This document shows, one piece after another, positions 5,811 through 6,768 of a DNA stretch of 6,768 bases. The stretch comes from Armatimonadota bacterium. Its GTDB lineage: Bacteria > Sysuimicrobiota > Sysuimicrobiia > Sysuimicrobiales > JACQTN01. Location: assembly GCA_016210785.1 (NCBI GenBank), contig JACQTN010000134.1, positions 1 to 6,768 of the forward strand, in the 5' to 3' direction. Made by a program: the position numbers and the translations under genes. Positions within the stretch are counted from its first letter, which is position 1, and each line of letters starts with the position of its first letter. The notes beneath the pieces were generated by a model, which saw only the letters and a program-made list of their open reading frames with translations, did not search any database and was not told the DNA's origin.

Positions 5811-6768
5811 TCAGCGCTGGATCCGCACGGTATTCACCCACATGTAGTAGTCCAGCGGGTGGATGACGTAGCCGCGCACGTGGTTGGCCAGCACCACGAT
5901 TTCCTTGTAGGTGTACATGGGCGCCCCGACCATGTCCCGCATCAGCAGCTCCTGGGCCTGGGCGTAGAGCTTCTTGCGCTGCTCCGGGTCTAGCGACCCC
6001 ATCGCCCGCAGGATCAGCTCGTCGTACTGCTTGTTGCAGTAGTTGTAGCTGTTCCACCCCTTGGGCGGCTCCCAGCCGCAGCTAAAGAGCGGCCGCAGGG
6101 CGTAGTCGGCGTCGCCCGACACGGTAGACCAGCCCAGCGTCAGCATGTGAGCCTCGGTGTGGGAGTGGCGCCGGATGCCGGTGAAGTACACGGTCCACTC
6201 CAGCACCTGCACTTGAAGATCGACGCCGATGCCTCGCAGCTGGGCCTGCACGACCTCCCCGGTCTCCGCGTCCTTGGGCCAGCGGCCCCGCGGGGCGTAC
6301 AGCCTGACCGTGAGCTTCTGGTTGCCCTTCACCCGCATGCCGTCGGGGCCGCGGCGCCAGCCGGTCTCGTCCAGCAGTTGCTCCGCCCGCTGCTTGTTGT
6401 ACCCCCACAGCTTCGTCACGTCCGCGGCGCCGAAGACCCGCGGCGAGATCACACTGACCGCGGGTTCCACGATCCCCTCCATGACGTTGTCGATGATCGC
6501 CTTGCGGTCGATCCCGAAGCTGAGGGCCTGCCGCACCTTCGCGTCGTCCACCGGCGGCAGCTTGACGTTGAAGCCGTAGAACAGGGTGCGCAGGCCGCCC
6601 ACCTCGACGATCGGGTAGCGGGGGTTCCCCCGCAGGCGGCGCAGGCCGGCCGCGACCGGGTTCAGCACCATGTCCACTTCGCCGGTCTCCAGGGCCAACA
6701 TGCGGGCGCTGTCCTCCGGGATGACCCGGAAGACCACCCGCTCCAGCGCGGGCTTCGGCCCCCAGTAG
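5811..6768 (-). CDS. ABC transporter peptide-binding protein, family 5 (SBP2), C-terminal part, cut by the right edge
   Basis: The frame is open to the window end, giving the last ~319 codons of a protein that should be about 530 residues. The N-terminal domain and signal peptide lie outside. The fragment begins YWGPKPALER and contains IPEDSARMLALETGEVDMVL, GIDRKAIIDNVMEGIVEP, RGRWPKDAET and YNYCNKQYDELILRAMGSLD, all shared with SBP1. By-eye alignment gives about 94 differences in 316 positions (about 70% identity). The fragment and the matching part of SBP1 (1949-2906) are each exactly 958 bases, so no net indel has accumulated. The two cysteines around PPKGWNSYNY are conserved. It lies upstream of the DppB-like gene, the usual position for the cognate binding protein of such an operon. 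The GTG at 6737 is internal to the gene and not a start. Ligand unknown; divergence between the copies may mean different specificities served by one channel. Confidence 0.95.
   Translation of the reverse strand, partial: YWGPKPALERVVFRVIPEDSARMLALETGEVDMVLNPVAAGLRRLRGNPRYPIVEVGGLRTLFYGFNVKLPPVDDAKVRQALSFGIDRKAIIDNVMEGIVEPAVSVISPRVFGAADVTKLWGYNKQRAEQLLDETGWRRGPDGMRVKGNQKLTVRLYAPRGRWPKDAETGEVVQAQLRGIGVDLQVQVLEWTVYFTGIRRHSHTEAHMLTLGWSTVSGDADYALRPLFSCGWEPPKGWNSYNYCNKQYDELILRAMGSLDPEQRKKLYAQAQELLMRDMVGAPMYTYKEIVVLANHVRGYVIHPLDYYMWVNTVRIQR

Overview
The window comes from a high-GC bacterium. Blocks I counted by hand in the transporter genes run at about 70-75% GC, and codon third positions are strongly GC-biased. 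The gene content is a peptide-type ABC uptake system, a CapA-family protein and the start of a molybdenum hydroxylase. This fits an uncultured soil or subsurface lineage, but I cannot assign a phylum from sequence alone. All real genes I find lie on the minus strand, so they are read from the right edge towards the left. The long plus-strand open frames are antisense shadows created by the high GC.

In transcription order (right to left): (1) the C-terminal ~319 codons of a family-5 peptide/oligopeptide-binding protein, SBP2, cut by the right edge (5811-6768). (2) A 131-base gap holding a strong 14-bp hairpin (5702-5734). (3) A DppB-type permease (4759-5679). (4) A CapA/PgsA-type protein (3651-4766) that overlaps the permease by 8 bases. 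(5) A second, complete peptide-binding protein, SBP1 (1949-3547), about 70% identical to SBP2 over the shared part and with no net indel. (6) A DppC-type permease (1051-1935). (7) An AT-richer type II toxin-antitoxin cassette with its own well-formed promoter: ribbon-helix-helix antitoxin (752-997) and PIN-family toxin (355-771). (8) The first 111 codons of a xanthine dehydrogenase/CO dehydrogenase large-subunit family protein (1-333), starting 21 bases after the toxin stop and cut by the left edge.

Items 1-6 look like one transport operon. The binding proteins capture a peptide-like ligand outside the membrane, and DppB- and DppC-type subunits form the heteromeric channel. The two ATPase subunits normally required are not in the window. 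The unusual part is the layout: the two permease genes, usually adjacent, are separated by a CapA-family gene and a duplicated binding protein. The CapA-family gene is positioned for translational coupling to the first permease, which suggests a functional link between the transported ligand and the CapA-type enzyme. The toxin-antitoxin pair looks like a later insertion between this operon and the molybdenum hydroxylase gene. I see no CRISPR array, tRNA, rRNA, insertion sequence or attachment site.
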